Part shown: one piece after another, positions 1 through 12,025 of the stretch
Position numbering within the stretch: the stretch's first letter is position 1
Layout: every line of letters starts with the position of its first letter
Origin: Corbicula japonica
Taxonomy: Eukaryota > Mollusca > Bivalvia > Venerida > Cyrenidae
Reading direction: 5' to 3'
Assembly: GCA_038501625.1 (NCBI GenBank)
Contig: JAZAYU010000012.1
Location: forward strand, 2,356,001-2,420,000
Length of the DNA: 64,000 nucleotides
Made by a program: the position numbers and the translations under genes
Notes under the pieces: generated by a model
The model's input: only the letters and a program-made list of their open reading frames with translations
Told to the model about the DNA's origin: nothing
Databases searched by the model: none

Positions 1-145
1 CAGCGTACAATTCCGAAAAAGGATTTTTCGAATCGGGATTAGCCTCTCCAAAACGTTTGATTTTTCTTACCACTTCGTTATCACAGCCGGTTTGATATCT
101 AGTTTTGTGCATCACCGGTTCGTTCGTGTTTGCCAATTTACATGT
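1..145 (-). CDS. Internal or terminal exon of an unidentified protein, cut by the window edge
   Basis: Read on the minus strand, a T-rich tract and TTTCACAG acceptor (AG at 146-147) precede an open frame that runs without a stop to base 1. It begins TCKLANTNEPVMHKTRYQTG and continues with CDNEVVRKIKRFGEANPDSK and NPFSELYA. The composition is protein-like (charged, mixed hydrophobic) and the acceptor is good, so I treat it as a real exon. I do not recognise the family. The rest of the gene would lie left of the window (downstream) and possibly in the AT-rich stretch to the right (upstream). Confidence 0.5.
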
Positions 146-1498
146 CTGTGAAATAAAAAAAACTCAGATTGTACACCAAATCTTATGGCAGAGTTTTATT
201 ATGAATTTAATTTTGAAACAATGACGTCAATAACGTTTGACCATATTATCAAAGATAAACATTCTTTTCTATTTCCAGTATAAACATTCCTCGGTCATTT
301 AACACATTTGGCGGCAATCATACCTATTTTCTTGCCAGTTGGATATAATTTCTAGTCATATAGTCACGGCAAATCAGAAAAAACATAAATTAGAAAACAT
401 AGCTTTCCCGCAGACCAACAAAAAGACAAAGAGAAAGGTCATAATTATAGGTCGTAATAAATTTAAACAAATACAAACACAATCTTACTGCCTTGATATA
501 AACATTTCGATGCTAAAATAAGGTGTAAATAACTCCAACATCCGCCACAACTCTGACACAGAATAGAGATTCGTTGACGCAAGTGTTGAAACAAGCAGTA
601 CTGAACTATAAGGTCACAAAACAGTCTACCCACACAACCTTCTGATAAAGGGAACGAGAGAATTAACGTGTTTAAAACGATCGATTAAAATAACAGGATA
701 CGAAAAACAGGACACCAAAACAGTTAAGCAAAACACAAAACCTGGGGAACTGGCTACAGCTAGCGCCTTGGAAAAATGTTTAATTTTTCAAGTAGCTTTT
801 TTTATCTTACCTCGTCTCGACCACACAGTATTATCTTATCACAGTTATCAGTACTGGTCTGATACTGACAGTTGAAACACACTGTGATGGGTAGCCTGTA
901 ATACACTATTGGATTGTAAGGTGATTTCGTATATACATGTTTACTGACCACAAATAAAAAGTGTCCACATTTATGCTTATATTCTCTTTAAGATATTATC
1001 ATGTAATATAGTTTATAACGTTGTTTATCGTTGACAATGTGTTTTATTAATGAATTATTTTGATTTTATTGACCACTAGACCTGGATTTATTTATTTAAT
1101 AACAATAGAATTAATGTTATTTTTTTTATTTGAAATAACTGATTAATTTCTGAAACCCCGTTTATAACAAGGGGAAAGTTGTGACTGCAGATTTTCATGA
1201 ACATTTTTTTGCAAGGATTACAGAAATGCATATTTGTTCAAAGAAAAAAAAGAGTTTCCTTTTTTATTTTAACAAAATGATAGGTAGGAAAGTGGATACT
1301 TTTTATTTTTGCTGAGTATATTTTTATAGTAGTTAGCGCAATCGGGGCAGTGCAAAGATAAATTAATTTTGTGCGTTATCAAAACTTAATTTTACAATTT
1401 AGTGCAGTTTAGTTTATTTTAAGGCTAAGGTAAAGTTTTCAATAAAAAGAGTTTATGGAAACTATTTTCACAACTAAATAGTAAAATATATTTCATAA
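146..1498. other. Gene-free AT-rich stretch
   Basis: AT-rich sequence with A/T homopolymer runs. I see no exon with both splice sites and no clear repeat. It lies between the edge exon and the left end of the ISL2EU element and could be intron of the edge gene. Confidence 0.5.
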
Positions 1499-1500
1499 TA

Positions 1501-1517
1501 GGGTACGTAAGTCACGT
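1501..1517 (+). repeat. Left terminal inverted repeat of the ISL2EU element
   Basis: gggtacgtaagtcacgt, preceded by TA; pairs with 9212-9228. A second inverted match, cacttccgggt near 1549-1559, pairs with acccggaagtg near 9180-9190. A short palindrome (cgagat...atctcg) lies between. Confidence 0.88.
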
Positions 1518-1572
1518 CATGTGACCTGCGAGATTTTACGATATCTCGCACTTCCGGGTCCAAACAGATAAC

Positions 1573-4500
1573 ATGGCCTTATCAATTGTTTACTGGGCGA
1601 GGTATTGTGATGGCCAAACGAAGCTTACAAGAAAAAGCGAGGCATCCGTAGAAAGCGGCAGGGTGCTGCGTTTCGTCATTGACGAGATGCGCGTGATCTC
1701 GGCCTCGGTACAAGCGTCTATGAAAGATACTTCGTACAAAGTTCAGGTAACAAGCTCGATTTGTATTTCCTTTATCACATTTTTCTCATGCCGGGGAACT
1801 TAGTTAAGGTTAGACTTATAAATGAGTGTGTTTCTGTGTAATGTTTTATGGGTGCCAATCTGGTGATTTTTAACGGTTATTTATAGTGTGCTATGATCTT
1901 TTCGGCTTATGGTGCATAATTTTCGGACAGCGCAGATTTCGGACGAAAATCGGACCTATCAGACGTGTAGTGTAGTAATCGTTGTTATATTTTGGTTTTA
2001 ACATTGAAATATTTCTGCACTTTTTGAGGGGTAGAAAATAGAATGCAGCATAACCTCACAATTGATATAATAAATTTTTGAATGTCATATATATGTACTT
2101 TCTTACAGATATTCCTTGAGTCAGAAGATAGTGGAGAAATTCAATCCTCCTCATGCCAGTGTCCCATGGGTGAATACAAGTGTCATCATGTGGCAGCTGC
2201 ATTATTGTTTGGGTAAAGCATGCAATTCATTTAAAAAAATAAACATATAATATGTTATACATGAATGAATAAGCAAGTTCTTTACTGATAAGGATAATTT
2301 GTTACTACCACCAGCCTTAATTGTTGTTGGATGAACCCTTCAGTAATGTGGTTGAGTGTCTGACTTGCAGCAGCAATAAACAGAGGCCCCAGATTCAGTC
2401 CATGTAGAACCAGGGATTTTTCTTCCATGTTTACTTTTTATTACCTCATCACATGGCATCACTAACAAACAGTATGATACATGTATTTTGTTAATGATAA
2501 TAGAACATTTTGTATTCTTTAGATACAAAAGAGCCAGCAAGACGGATGTGAAGTGTAGTTGGCTGAAGCATCCAAAATCGGCTCCTCCGAAAACTACAGT
2601 AACAATGGGTGAATTGTATCCTCCGAAACAACCAGAGTACATGTAAAGGAAACAAATCAAGTATCTTAGTATGTACATAGCCAGTGGTATTATCCCAGAA
2701 TGCAGCCCCATCACGGTTGTGGATGAAATACAGTATTCGTCACCTCATGCTAATATTGCACATATTAACCAAGAAGTGAAGACAGTATAAGAATGAAGAA
2801 AAGAAAGAGTACCCGATTATTGAATTACAACAAATGTCAATGTCATCTTATTGATTACAATACTGTGTGTCTGTGACTTATACCTTTATCAGAACTCTTA
2901 AGAGTAAGAAAATCCATCATATCGACATATTTCTGCATTTACTCAGGGCACTTAAGAGGTGTGTCACGGATGATGACAGATCATTTCTCTATCAGCAGCT
3001 CGGGCAGTTAGGGCGCTTTACAGGTTGCCTCATAGTTCAAACTGTTTTGAATGTTTGATCAGTTTGGTTTTTGTTTGCTAGTTCAGCTGTTATTGATGCT
3101 AATTTTAATTTAAAGTGTTGATGTCAACAATTTTCACTTAAACCCTTTATGATATTTATAATCGGATTCTGTGATTAGGGTAACTATTGTTAGTAGCTTA
3201 TTCAAGATAAGAACTTTTAAACATTCAGTCTGAAATGTTGGTATGCATCAAAGTTAATGTTTTTGTTAGTATGCATCTTCAAATAATATATATTTTCATT
3301 TAAGGTTAGTTGTTTCGAAGAAAGTTGAGTTTTTGTCATCGCCTTGGTGTCAGCTGTATAGTCATACAAAAACACTAAATATTATCAATAACTGTTTTAT
3401 TTGTTGACAGACTTGTTTATATTCACGCACAATGTTTTTAGGCCATGGCCTTTGTGGTGTTACTAAGTCATATAGTTGTGCATTTCCAGGCCTCTTTATC
3501 CATGACTGTGTTACGAATTACAGGCTAATATTGGTATAAGTTAGAAACTGATGATGTACAAACACTTAAAATGTGTTCATTTTTTAAAGTACATTTAATA
3601 TTGGCTTTGTTCATTATTTCAGCTTTACACTGGATTCTTTCTGACGATCCATGGGTTCAGGAAGTGCCCGTGCCCCTGATGGCAGACTTGCTGCTGAACC
3701 CCGGCTACATATCGGCGGAGGATCCAAAAACCTGGCTTAGGCACCAGGTGGTTGTGTCGCAGGAAAAGGCGACAGAGATAGCACTTGCTACGGTGGGCCA
3801 GAGGGAGAACTCCCTGTGGGCGGCAGTCAGGAAACTACGCTTTACTGCCTCCAACTTCGGACAAATTCTTGCAGCAGCAAAACGCAATAGGTAGAATCAT
3901 TTACCGTATTACTGTTATGATAAGAATATTTTGTGAACTATAATGATAGAAACCCAAATGAAAAGGCATGTAAATTGTGGAATATACATGTTTTGCTTAT
4001 CAAGAACCTGTAGAGTTGCTTTCAAACAAAAAACTATGCAGTTGTATTTTGTTGTCTGAATTTTTCTGTAATATATTTTCAGTTTGACACTGTCATTGAA
4101 GAAAAGGCTTCTCAGTGCATATAACTTGGAGAAGCGGGCACCTATCCAGTGGGGTGTGACCCATGAAAAGATTGCCATAGAAGCCTACTGTAAGACTGGG
4201 GGAGTAACTGTTGTGCAGACAGGTAAGTCTACAACAAGTGTATTAGATAGACTTTTATTATCCTCCATTTATGAAGAGCAAGAACATATATACAGTGGTA
4301 CAATAAAGGTATAACAATATGTACAGACACATATTACAGTAAAATACATATACATATAATAAGCATGTTAAATTTTATCAAAATGCTTAGGATATCAATA
4401 TCAGCAAGACACGGCTATGTGTTTTTATAGTACAAGCAGACTTAAAGGTTTAGTTCGATAATACAATGTATGTTTTAAAATAATTGCATTTTGGAGTTTA

Positions 4501-5307
4501 AGGTATTACTCAATAGTATGCTTGTTTGTAGGTAGGAATGCTTATTTGTAATGCTGATTATTGAATCATCACAATTTTGTATCTACAGGTATCTGGCTTC
4601 ATGAGTCGGGGGTACTTGGTGCCTCTCCTGATGGATTTGTACAAGGGTCCTTCGGTACGGTTGTTCACAATCAGAGGGCAGACCAACAGATGTCATCACC
4701 GGATATAGTTGAGGTGAAATGCCCATACACTGCCAGGGACATGACCATCGCAGAGGCATGCCAATCAAATAAAGATTTTTTCCTGGGTAAGAATTTTTTG
4801 CTCCAGGGTCTATGCTGACAAACCAACTTAGCTTGTGAAGTGAGATTTCAATCAACTTGTATATCACCACATGGCTACTTTTGTGATGATCCCATTACTT
4901 CTACAGATAATTATCTTAAACTTCATTTACAACCAATTAAAACCATGCATGATCTGGCCATAAGTTGTCTATATTTGCCTTTGTATAGCAATTAATATGA
5001 TATGATATGATAGATATAATTATATACATATTATGTGCATGCACATACACATTAACAGACATGTGCATAGAGGTCATTGTTTTTTTCAGAACTGTCAACT
5101 GATGGTCGGTTAGCTCTGAAACAGACCCATGATTACTGGCACCAGGTTCAGGGACAGCTCCACCTGACGGGTTCTCAGTGTTGTGACCTTGTTGTTTGGA
5201 CAACAAAGGACTTGCAAGTCATTAGGATTGTAAAAGATATATTATGGGCAACAAATATTTCCATTATGATTGATTTTTACTTTAGCAAGTTCTTGCCATC
5301 ACTGTGA
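1573..5307 (+). CDS. SWIM zinc finger / YqaJ-type exonuclease of the ISL2EU element (8 exons, 432 aa)
   Basis: Exons by splice site and phase: 1573-1746, 2109-2212, 2523-2642, 2947-3023, 3623-3890, 4083-4222, 4589-4786, 5090-5307 (TGA). All introns are GT-AG, all phases agree and the sum is 433 codons. The N-terminal half carries a SWIM finger (C74-x-C76, C83-x-H85; CQCPMGEYKCHHVAA). The C-terminal half is a YqaJ/lambda-exonuclease domain: GASPDGF with D309, EVKCP with E336-x-K338, and HQVQGQL (Q379/Q381), the usual metal-binding and catalytic pattern of the PD-(D/E)XK fold. The domain ends FYFSKFLPSL, typical of the family. The start is the first ATG inside the element, 72 bp from its end. 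Expected role: DNA end processing during or after transposition (inference; biochemistry is not known to me). No nonsense codon or frameshift is seen. Confidence 0.9.
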
Positions 5308-6017
5308 TATTGCATACCTGTGATCTGAATATTGTCAAAATCAGTGGAATTTGCTTGTGCTTGAAAACTTGTATGTAAACATATTTTGTTTCTATTTTCA
5401 TACTATAGGCATGTAAAACTAGAGATATGTCATTACTGGTTTTCAAAAAACCAACAGTTTTATCTGCACTCCATAAAGAAATGTCTTGACCTCCATAAAT
5501 ATTGTCTAAGAGAATGTCACATGTATGAAAGTTAGATAAAACTATATTGAACAATCTTCCCAATATATATTGTCAACTTTTAGTTTAAACTGATGGATGT
5601 TGTGAGCAAAATATGTGCTAAAATAAGCTACTATTTTAGCTCGACTGCTGGTAATAGAGGAAAAGCTGTCAGAAATATCATTTCAGCTGAATGGCAATAT
5701 TGTGCCTTGTTAGATCCTTTGAGAGTGATTAAGACTTTAATTGTTTAAAGAGGCTATGTGTAACACTAAGCAACATATGCTTTTCAGAGTAATTTAGCCA
5801 TTGGTTGCAGAGAATGCTGATACTGTGTATGTTTTTTTTCCTGAATGTGTTCTTGTTATCAGGTGATGAAGCTATAAATAAAAAGATAGTACAAACTCGA
5901 ACAGTTCTGTAGAACATGTATTACTTTTCATATATATGATACAGTTCATTGTTTGGCACATTTATCACATGAAAATTCCTATGAAAGGAAACACGCTCTT
6001 CTTTAGTGAGTAAAGGA
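5308..6017. other. Spacer between the convergent ISL2EU genes
   Basis: AT-rich 3'-to-3' spacer that presumably holds the two 3' UTRs. No further coding exon is seen. Confidence 0.6.
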
Positions 6018-9000
6018 CTACACAAATTCATACTTATCTGCAATTTCCTTTAACAATGGAGCCTGCAGATTTACAAGGCAACAGCAAACCTGAAAAATCT
6101 GTGTTGATAAATGCCGGTACTGGGCTGGTATATGACTTAGAATGTCATAATTTTTTATTCTTTCATTCGCTCGCTCAACATGAATCCTATTTCTGCCAAT
6201 CTTAAAACAAAGTTCTGCTTCCTCTTTAGTAAAATGGCCTTTGCTTGACAGAAAAGGGGGGATATTTAATGACACACCAGCAGGCAGTTTGTCGAATATG
6301 TTGAAACCCTTGTCAGCCAATACCATGTCACCTGGCTGTAGCTGGTCCAGTAAACAAGAATGTTCTACAATGGCTGCATCAGATGTTGACCCTGGGTATA
6401 AGTCAGAGCTGAATACTAATGCTCCATTAGGAGCGACACATGTAACAGCTTTGACAGTATGCCTACTTTTGTAGCTACTGTATGCAAGAGACTGACAGTT
6501 CATGTCTGATGGAACATCCTGAGTTACCTCTGTAGCATCCATCGCTATCCTGGCAGAACTAAAGTCTTCAAAAGACTTTGGCATGGAACCCTTACATTTT
6601 AGCTGACTCGGAATGCCAACAGCTTTCAATACACCATCATATAATATCTCATGCAGAACAGAAATGTAAGTGTTTATAATGTTTGACACAGTTGCCCTGC
6701 TAGTACAGAATCTCACAGCCAAATCTAAATCTTTGCAGTTTAATCTTAATTTCATTAAGGCCATTAACAGTTGGTCTCTTAGACTGAAACAAGTTACAGT
6801 CCATCCAGCATAATAATTGAATGGCGCCATCCTTTCAAGCATGTTGGCCAGCTTATCGAAAACGTCTGTTGGCAGGGAGGTGTACAGCAACATCTGTGAA
6901 TATAAAACATAAATAATCAGGTGGATATTTTAATAATTAATTAATTAATAATTTAAGTTAATGGAAACGCTTATAGGCATGATATCCAGATGTGTGTTTG
7001 TACTGAGGGTTAGGGACACAGGTACCCATGCTGCCAATGATACATTCATGTCCATGCTTGCATACAAACATATTATTATTTACTGGTACTTTTCCTTAGA
7101 TGTACAGGAAAGCAGCATATTAAAAATAGTTATGTAGACTTTAACCTTGTCATTGTCTTGAATGATGTCCTGTATTTTCATTCTCGGTTTTCTCAGCTGC
7201 AGCATCTCTACTTCTCTTTGCAGATGAGAAATCTCCTTCTCCAAGTCTTGAACTAAAAATATAGTCAATGTTGCCATGGGTGCAATAAGGCAATAATGGT
7301 GTGGCAAAATAGCAGGATATAGTATTATTATTAAGCCATATTCACTTGTATAAGTGTGTTACATACACCATGAAGATTGATTCCCAATAGAGGGATCTTC
7401 ACCAGGATTTGAACCTGGAACTCTTATACAAGCATGTTCCAAACAGACGCCCACATACTGAACAGACACAAGAACTAGAATCCCCATCAGGCAACCAACA
7501 GGTGGAAAACAATAAATATGGATCAGGTACCTTTAAATTAAACACTTTAACAAATGCATTACAATATCTAACTACAGCATACTGTTTAATATAGATAAGA
7601 CAGTGTTAAACATTTAGGTAAGACTTGAGCAAACTGGTGGGGGGGGGGGCTTCAATATTTTCAGGCAGATAATCCAATTTTCACTAATGAAAGAGAATAT
7701 TAAACATTAACCAAAATATGATGTTTTACATTTTCCAAGCAAATGCTCTTTAAAGCAGCATTGCTTCAATGAATATATAGGATTTAACTGCCTATAAAGG
7801 TGCTCTTCCTTTGGTTGGCCATCAAGCCTGGGATGAAGTACAGTTCAAGGACTCATTCTTGCAAAAGTAAACTACAGGAAACCCAGATTTGTACTTCCAA
7901 GAATATAATATTACGTCTATACCTGATTTCACTTGTTTTGTGTGTTCTCCAACAGTATCCACACAATCAGGAAGTTGAAGATGGTAGCTGTGATCTAGGG
8001 CAGCAACTTCTTCCCTCAGAGCTCCTTTTTCCTCAGGAATGGACACCATAGCATCTGCATTGTCCACTCTTGGTCTTTTTTGTCTGTATAAAATAAATAC
8101 ACAAACTGCTAAGACAGAACTATGAACATGAAACTTATCTTACTAAAAGGATGTGTTTGGCCTAGTGTGCTTTTTCTGTGAATACTTCAACAAATATGCT
8201 TAAAGTGGGTCCGTATAATACATTCTAACCCAGATACTAATCAGAAGCACTATATGTGTGGGGAATTCACAATTGTTACCACTAGTCCCAATTTAATAGC
8301 TTCATGAAATAGCCAACATGCATACTAGCCTAGCTGCATGTTTGTTTCATGTTTATTTTAAAAAGTGCTGCGGCATACTTTACCAGTCCAAACTTATTGG
8401 GCTTGATATAATTTAACACATTGCATTACTGCTGTAAAACACCTTTGTTCTGATGTTACATGTTTTTAGTTTTAACTGGAATAATAACATTTGAATACCA
8501 AATCTTGTAATGTACAATTTTTGGCACAATAACAAAATCACTTTATACCTCGGTGGAGTGGGTATCTCTGGAAAGCTCCCTACATTTTTACTGTAGGCAA
8601 AAATGGTTGGTCCATTTTCCTTTTTACCATCAATGAAGTGGCAGCTGCATAGCCTATCATTGTTAACAGGCTCCCTGTCTGCACGTCTGAAAAGTTGAAA
8701 GTATTTCTAGTTTTTTTTATAATGAACATTTCTTAGTATATATAATTATAATCTGAAGAGTGGGGGGGTGGGGTAGTTTCCCAAATGATATCAGCATATG
8801 GATTCAAACACTGGTGGCATTATTACAGAGCTATAACACTGGAAACAACCACTATCTGACATTGAACCATTCAATCAATTCACAAAACTATTAGTCTACA
8901 ATTTAAAATCATAATTCTGAAACATTATCGGGTCCACACAAAATTTGGAACCATTTCAGAGAAATATCCGAAGTACTGGTCACCGTCCGAAATTAGGCAA

Positions 9001-9158
9001 GTTTTAAACAAACTTGAAATCTGGCATCGAAATTCAACATACCTGCATCTGTCGACCCATTTTTTCTTTTCCTTTCGATCTATCGGGAATCTAAACAGGC
9101 TACACGTCTCTTTTCCACCAGTTCTATGATTACACCCGAAAGCGAAGCAATAAACCAT
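6018..9158 (-). CDS. THAP-domain DDE transposase of the ISL2EU element (5 exons, 465 aa)
   Basis: Minus-strand exons: 9158-9043, 8686-8549, 8083-7923, 7252-7146, 6893-6018 (TAG). Phases agree throughout. Exons 1-2 form a THAP C2CH finger: MVYCFAFGC supplies the first two Cys, LCSCHF the C-x2-H, followed by FPEIPTPPR. Exon 4 is a short coiled coil ([18 protein letters not shown]). Exon 5 is HTH plus DDE_Tnp_4. The HTH is [20 protein letters not shown], and the acidic triad is D293 ([10 protein letters not shown]), D368 (VLADKGF) and E414 ([14 protein letters not shown]). This matches the HARBI1/IS5-like transposase fold. The THAP finger is expected to bind the element ends and the DDE domain to cut and join them. 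Start choice: the ATG giving MVYCF, the standard THAP start; an in-frame ATG 18 bp upstream is possible. No inactivating change is seen. Confidence 0.92.
7380..7445 (-). repeat. Possible tRNA-derived SINE fragment inside a transposase intron
   Basis: On the minus strand ccaggttcaaatcctgg resembles a Pol III B box (GGTTCRANTCC). No convincing A box or cloverleaf is present, so it is at most a decayed SINE head. Confidence 0.25.
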
Positions 9159-9211
9159 GTTTAAAATGACCGCCAATGTACCCGGAAGTGGCAGTGCGAA
9201 AATGAAAGTAA

Positions 9212-9228
9212 ACGAGACTTACGCGCCC
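9212..9228 (-). repeat. Right terminal inverted repeat of the ISL2EU element
   Basis: On the minus strand it reads gggcgcgtaagtctcgt; on the plus strand it is followed by TA at 9229-9230. The transposase start codon lies about 70 bp inside this end. Confidence 0.88.
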
Positions 9229-9349
9229 TATATAAAGCAATTTTGGAAGGGAACATTTTGAATTGTAAAACGGTATCAACATTCCGAAACAATAATAATT
9301 CAATCGAAATGCATGCAGATGTTCTATTGCAAAATGAACATTCCTCGTT

Positions 9350-9712
9350 ATTGGAATAGAATAAAGACATTGGGAACCCCTTGAATAAAATGGATACAAA
9401 CCTTGAGAACTATGTACGTAAAATGGTATAACAACCTCGGAAACACGTACGTAAAATTGAACAAAGACAATAGAAATCACGTTCATAAAATGGATACAAA
9501 CATTGGAAATCACTTACGAAAAACTGGATACAAACGTTCGGACCAGGGTAGGTAAAATGGATATAGACCTTGGGAAACACGTCGGTAAAGTTGATTATAT
9601 ACCTTGGAAAATACGTTACATAAAATGGTATACAAACCTTGAGAACCACTTGGAATACAGACTTAGAAAGCACTTTTCAACTGGGATACAAACCTTGGGA
9701 ACCACATCCGGC
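9350..9712 (+). repeat. Degenerate ~33-bp minisatellite, about ten units
   Basis: Units of 32-36 bp follow the pattern aaaatggatacaaaccttgg + aaccacgtacgt, for example at 9388, 9420, 9453, 9487, 9520, 9554, 9587 and 9622. Units differ by substitutions and 1-3 bp indels. The period being near a multiple of three keeps an 87-codon frame open by chance on each strand; I regard these frames as non-coding. Confidence 0.8.
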
Positions 9713-10423
9713 AGCATTACACAATGTTGTTGCACAACACTCACTACACACCAACAAGTCATCTGATCTTCTCATCAGATAGCTGAACACATTCTTTGAT
9801 GATACATGTATTGCTGTGTTTGGTGTTTCCCTGCTTCACGTTTCCGTGTTTCTAGCACTGGATTCCATACGCTTGCCGCTTGCTGGCTGAATTGCGCATT
9901 GCTGTGGATTGCAAAACGATATTTATGTGCAAGAGAATACCCACCTTATCATAAAAAAACGTCAAATTTTAGTTCTTTTTGCTTGTGTAATTTAGAACAG
10001 ATAATGGAATCGCTCGGTACCTTCTCTTACACATTTGTATAAAAATAGTCGTATGGGTGTATGAACAAAACCGACAACACTTGCTTTTTTAGTGTCTATA
10101 ACCCGAGTAGTTAAAAAATGCTGAGCTAGTTAGATAGCACACATCCTCCTAGCATGACTGGTAACCTAATGCGAGAACCCAAATAAAAATAAATTTGTGT
10201 AAATGTTCTAGCTGCGTATCGCCCTTTTCTCTGTCCCCTTACCTCGATAAAAACTTTTTTAATTTTTCATCCTTTCCTTAGTTTCTTTTTCAAAATTTTA
10301 CTTTCTTTGTGTGTGTTAATTTTGGTGTTGTTTCTTGATGTTGTTGAATGACTTTTCATTTTTTGTTTTGATATAAACATTTTGTGTCGTGATATTTACA
10401 ACGAATTGCTTACATTTCTATCC
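9713..10423. other. Gene-free stretch
   Basis: No exon with convincing splice sites and no clear repeat unit. If the small Cys-rich gene to the right has a further 3' exon it would lie here, but none was identified. Confidence 0.4.
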
Positions 10424-12025
10424 CTACAGCCCATCCATCTTGTAACGGATTCTTCCGGTACCACTCACATAGGTATCTACATAACACACCTGAAAGTGTA
10501 AAAGAAAATCTTCTCGTCGGAATTATCACTGATAACAATGTCTATCTAAAACACACACTTTGTACAAAGGTGCTGTTTTGGTCTAGATTAAAAATCCATA
10601 GTAATAGCAACATTGCTTGCGCATAAGTGATGTGCTAAAGGGACTAGTCTGACAACAAATACATTGGCACCCAGACCCTTATACTATAGCAATACCAATA
10701 CATTCAACTCGTAATGTCAAAAAGTACCTCAGGTATATCTTTGCAGTTCGAGAGAAGAGAAACGTACGATTCAATTGATCAAACATGTTATTTTACCTCA
10801 TGCGAGCCACATGTCATAACAGTGTCACACTCTGTGGGTTGTATGCTTTCAGCACAAAACAGGCACTGCAAACCTTGATTATGATAAAATAATAAAATTA
10901 CTATCATGTACAAAGCATGAAATCTATTCAAAAAGATGATCATCGAAAGTAATCACATTTTTAATATTTAAATTCTTAAGATAAATCGCGTTTCTCTCTA
11001 TTTACGAGTCAGTATACGTTGTTGTTGTCGCCAGTGATGTTTGTTTTTTCCTTGATGGTAAATCGTTTTCCGTTTTGTTTATTAGTTGATTGTCATAAAA
11101 TAAGAATGATAAATTATCAATCTGAAAATGAAATTCGTGCCTCATCTATAAAAGTGTGAAGTAATAAACGGATAAATTAAAACTGAAACACTTTGGTTCC
11201 TTTTCAAAAAAAAACTTATAAGATAGTTCAGATGCACGGTATTTCTTTTATATTTCATTTTTAAAAATCCAAAAACGATGTGGTTGGCTGGATTTCGCTT
11301 TCTCGGCACCAAAAACACTTCGTAAATGCGCCATGGTCATATTTCGCCAAAATTATGAGTTACCTTAATAAAGTTCTAGCGCAATAATGCTTTTTGGGGG
11401 GTAGGGGTTGGGGCGGCAAGTGGCTTTTTTTATAATGAATAACGTAAAATTTCTAACAGCTAACAGGGAATTTTTTACCGAACATTAAATTTGGCGATCG
11501 CGAATGCAAAGTAATAAACCATTTAAGGTAAATAAAAAACGCAACATCTTTAAAATCGAGATAAGTAACTTAAAAGAAGATGAAACCAAACACAATATTA
11601 ATTTCGGCATCTATCAATGAATTTTGAAATTTGTTCAGAGTTGCTTTCTTACGTGCACAGTTTCTATATTTTACGCAAATTATAAACAATGCGACGTTTA
11701 TGCCATTGTAAGATGATAACATGAATAAAACGCTTCACAAGAAATAGAAATGAAGTTAGTTTAGTTTACCTCCGTACTATTTTTAGTATTTAATTAATGT
11801 TTATACAAAAAATAGAATGATACTGCAAAGAAATCCACACCAACAATACAACTTTATTTCAGAACGGAGTGAGATATTTGCTTAAAATCAAAAACAACAT
11901 GTAACGGTATATTAAGCTGCAGTTCTGTTTTTGTTAAAAGTTCCATTAATTGTGTTTTTATTACCAAAATGACGTTTACCTGTTGCTTCTTCAACGAGGA
12001 ACAGAAACGTTAAAAAAACAAACAT
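10424..12025 (-). CDS. Small secreted Cys-rich protein, 3 exons, 62 aa (possibly incomplete at the 3' end)
   Basis: Exon 1, 12025-11980, encodes a signal peptide (MFVFLTFLFLVEEAT) and ends in phase 1 at a GTAAAC donor. Exon 2, 10873-10797, gives LQCLFCAESIQPTECDTVMT followed by CGSHE and ends in phase 0. Exon 3, 10489-10424, begins VCYVDTYVSGTGRIRYKMDG and ends in TAG. The Cys spacing (C-x2-C...C...C...EVCYV) is reminiscent of the first half of Ly6/uPAR three-finger proteins, but the usual C-terminal Cys cluster is absent. The exon 3 stop could instead be bypassed by a GTAGGG donor just before it. The signal exon is preceded by its own acceptor (TTTCTTTTTCAG), so a 5' UTR exon lies upstream. 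A homologous signal exon sits at 32126-32171. Confidence 0.6.

Larger units (their letters stand above)
1501..9228. mobile_element. Complete ISL2EU-type DNA transposon (7.7 kb, TIRs, TA flanks, two genes)
   Basis: The left end reads gggtacgtaagtcacgt and the reverse complement of the right end reads gggcgcgtaagtctcgt, giving terminal inverted repeats with few mismatches. Both ends are flanked by TA (1499-1500 and 9229-9230), as expected of a 2-bp target duplication. Subterminally both ends carry cacttccgggt in inverted orientation. Inside are two convergent spliced genes: a SWIM/YqaJ nuclease (+) and a THAP plus DDE_Tnp_4 transposase (-). This pairing is the known hallmark of the eukaryotic ISL2EU (IS4EU) superfamily, related to IS5/PIF-Harbinger. 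PIF/Harbinger proper is less likely because it makes 3-bp TWA duplications and pairs its transposase with a Myb/SANT protein. Both reading frames are open across every inferred junction, so the copy looks young. Confidence 0.9.

Noticed and set aside
3915..4870. Minus-strand frames opposite the YqaJ exons
   Set aside because: Shadows of the plus-strand exons and introns, with no motif or splice support.
1501..9228. PIF/Harbinger classification
   Set aside because: The transposase fold is related, but the partner gene is a YqaJ nuclease rather than a Myb-like protein, and the flanks fit a 2-bp TA rather than a 3-bp TWA duplication.
9410..9766. Two 87- and 127-residue open frames as proteins
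   Set aside because: They are translations of the ~33-bp minisatellite on opposite strands.
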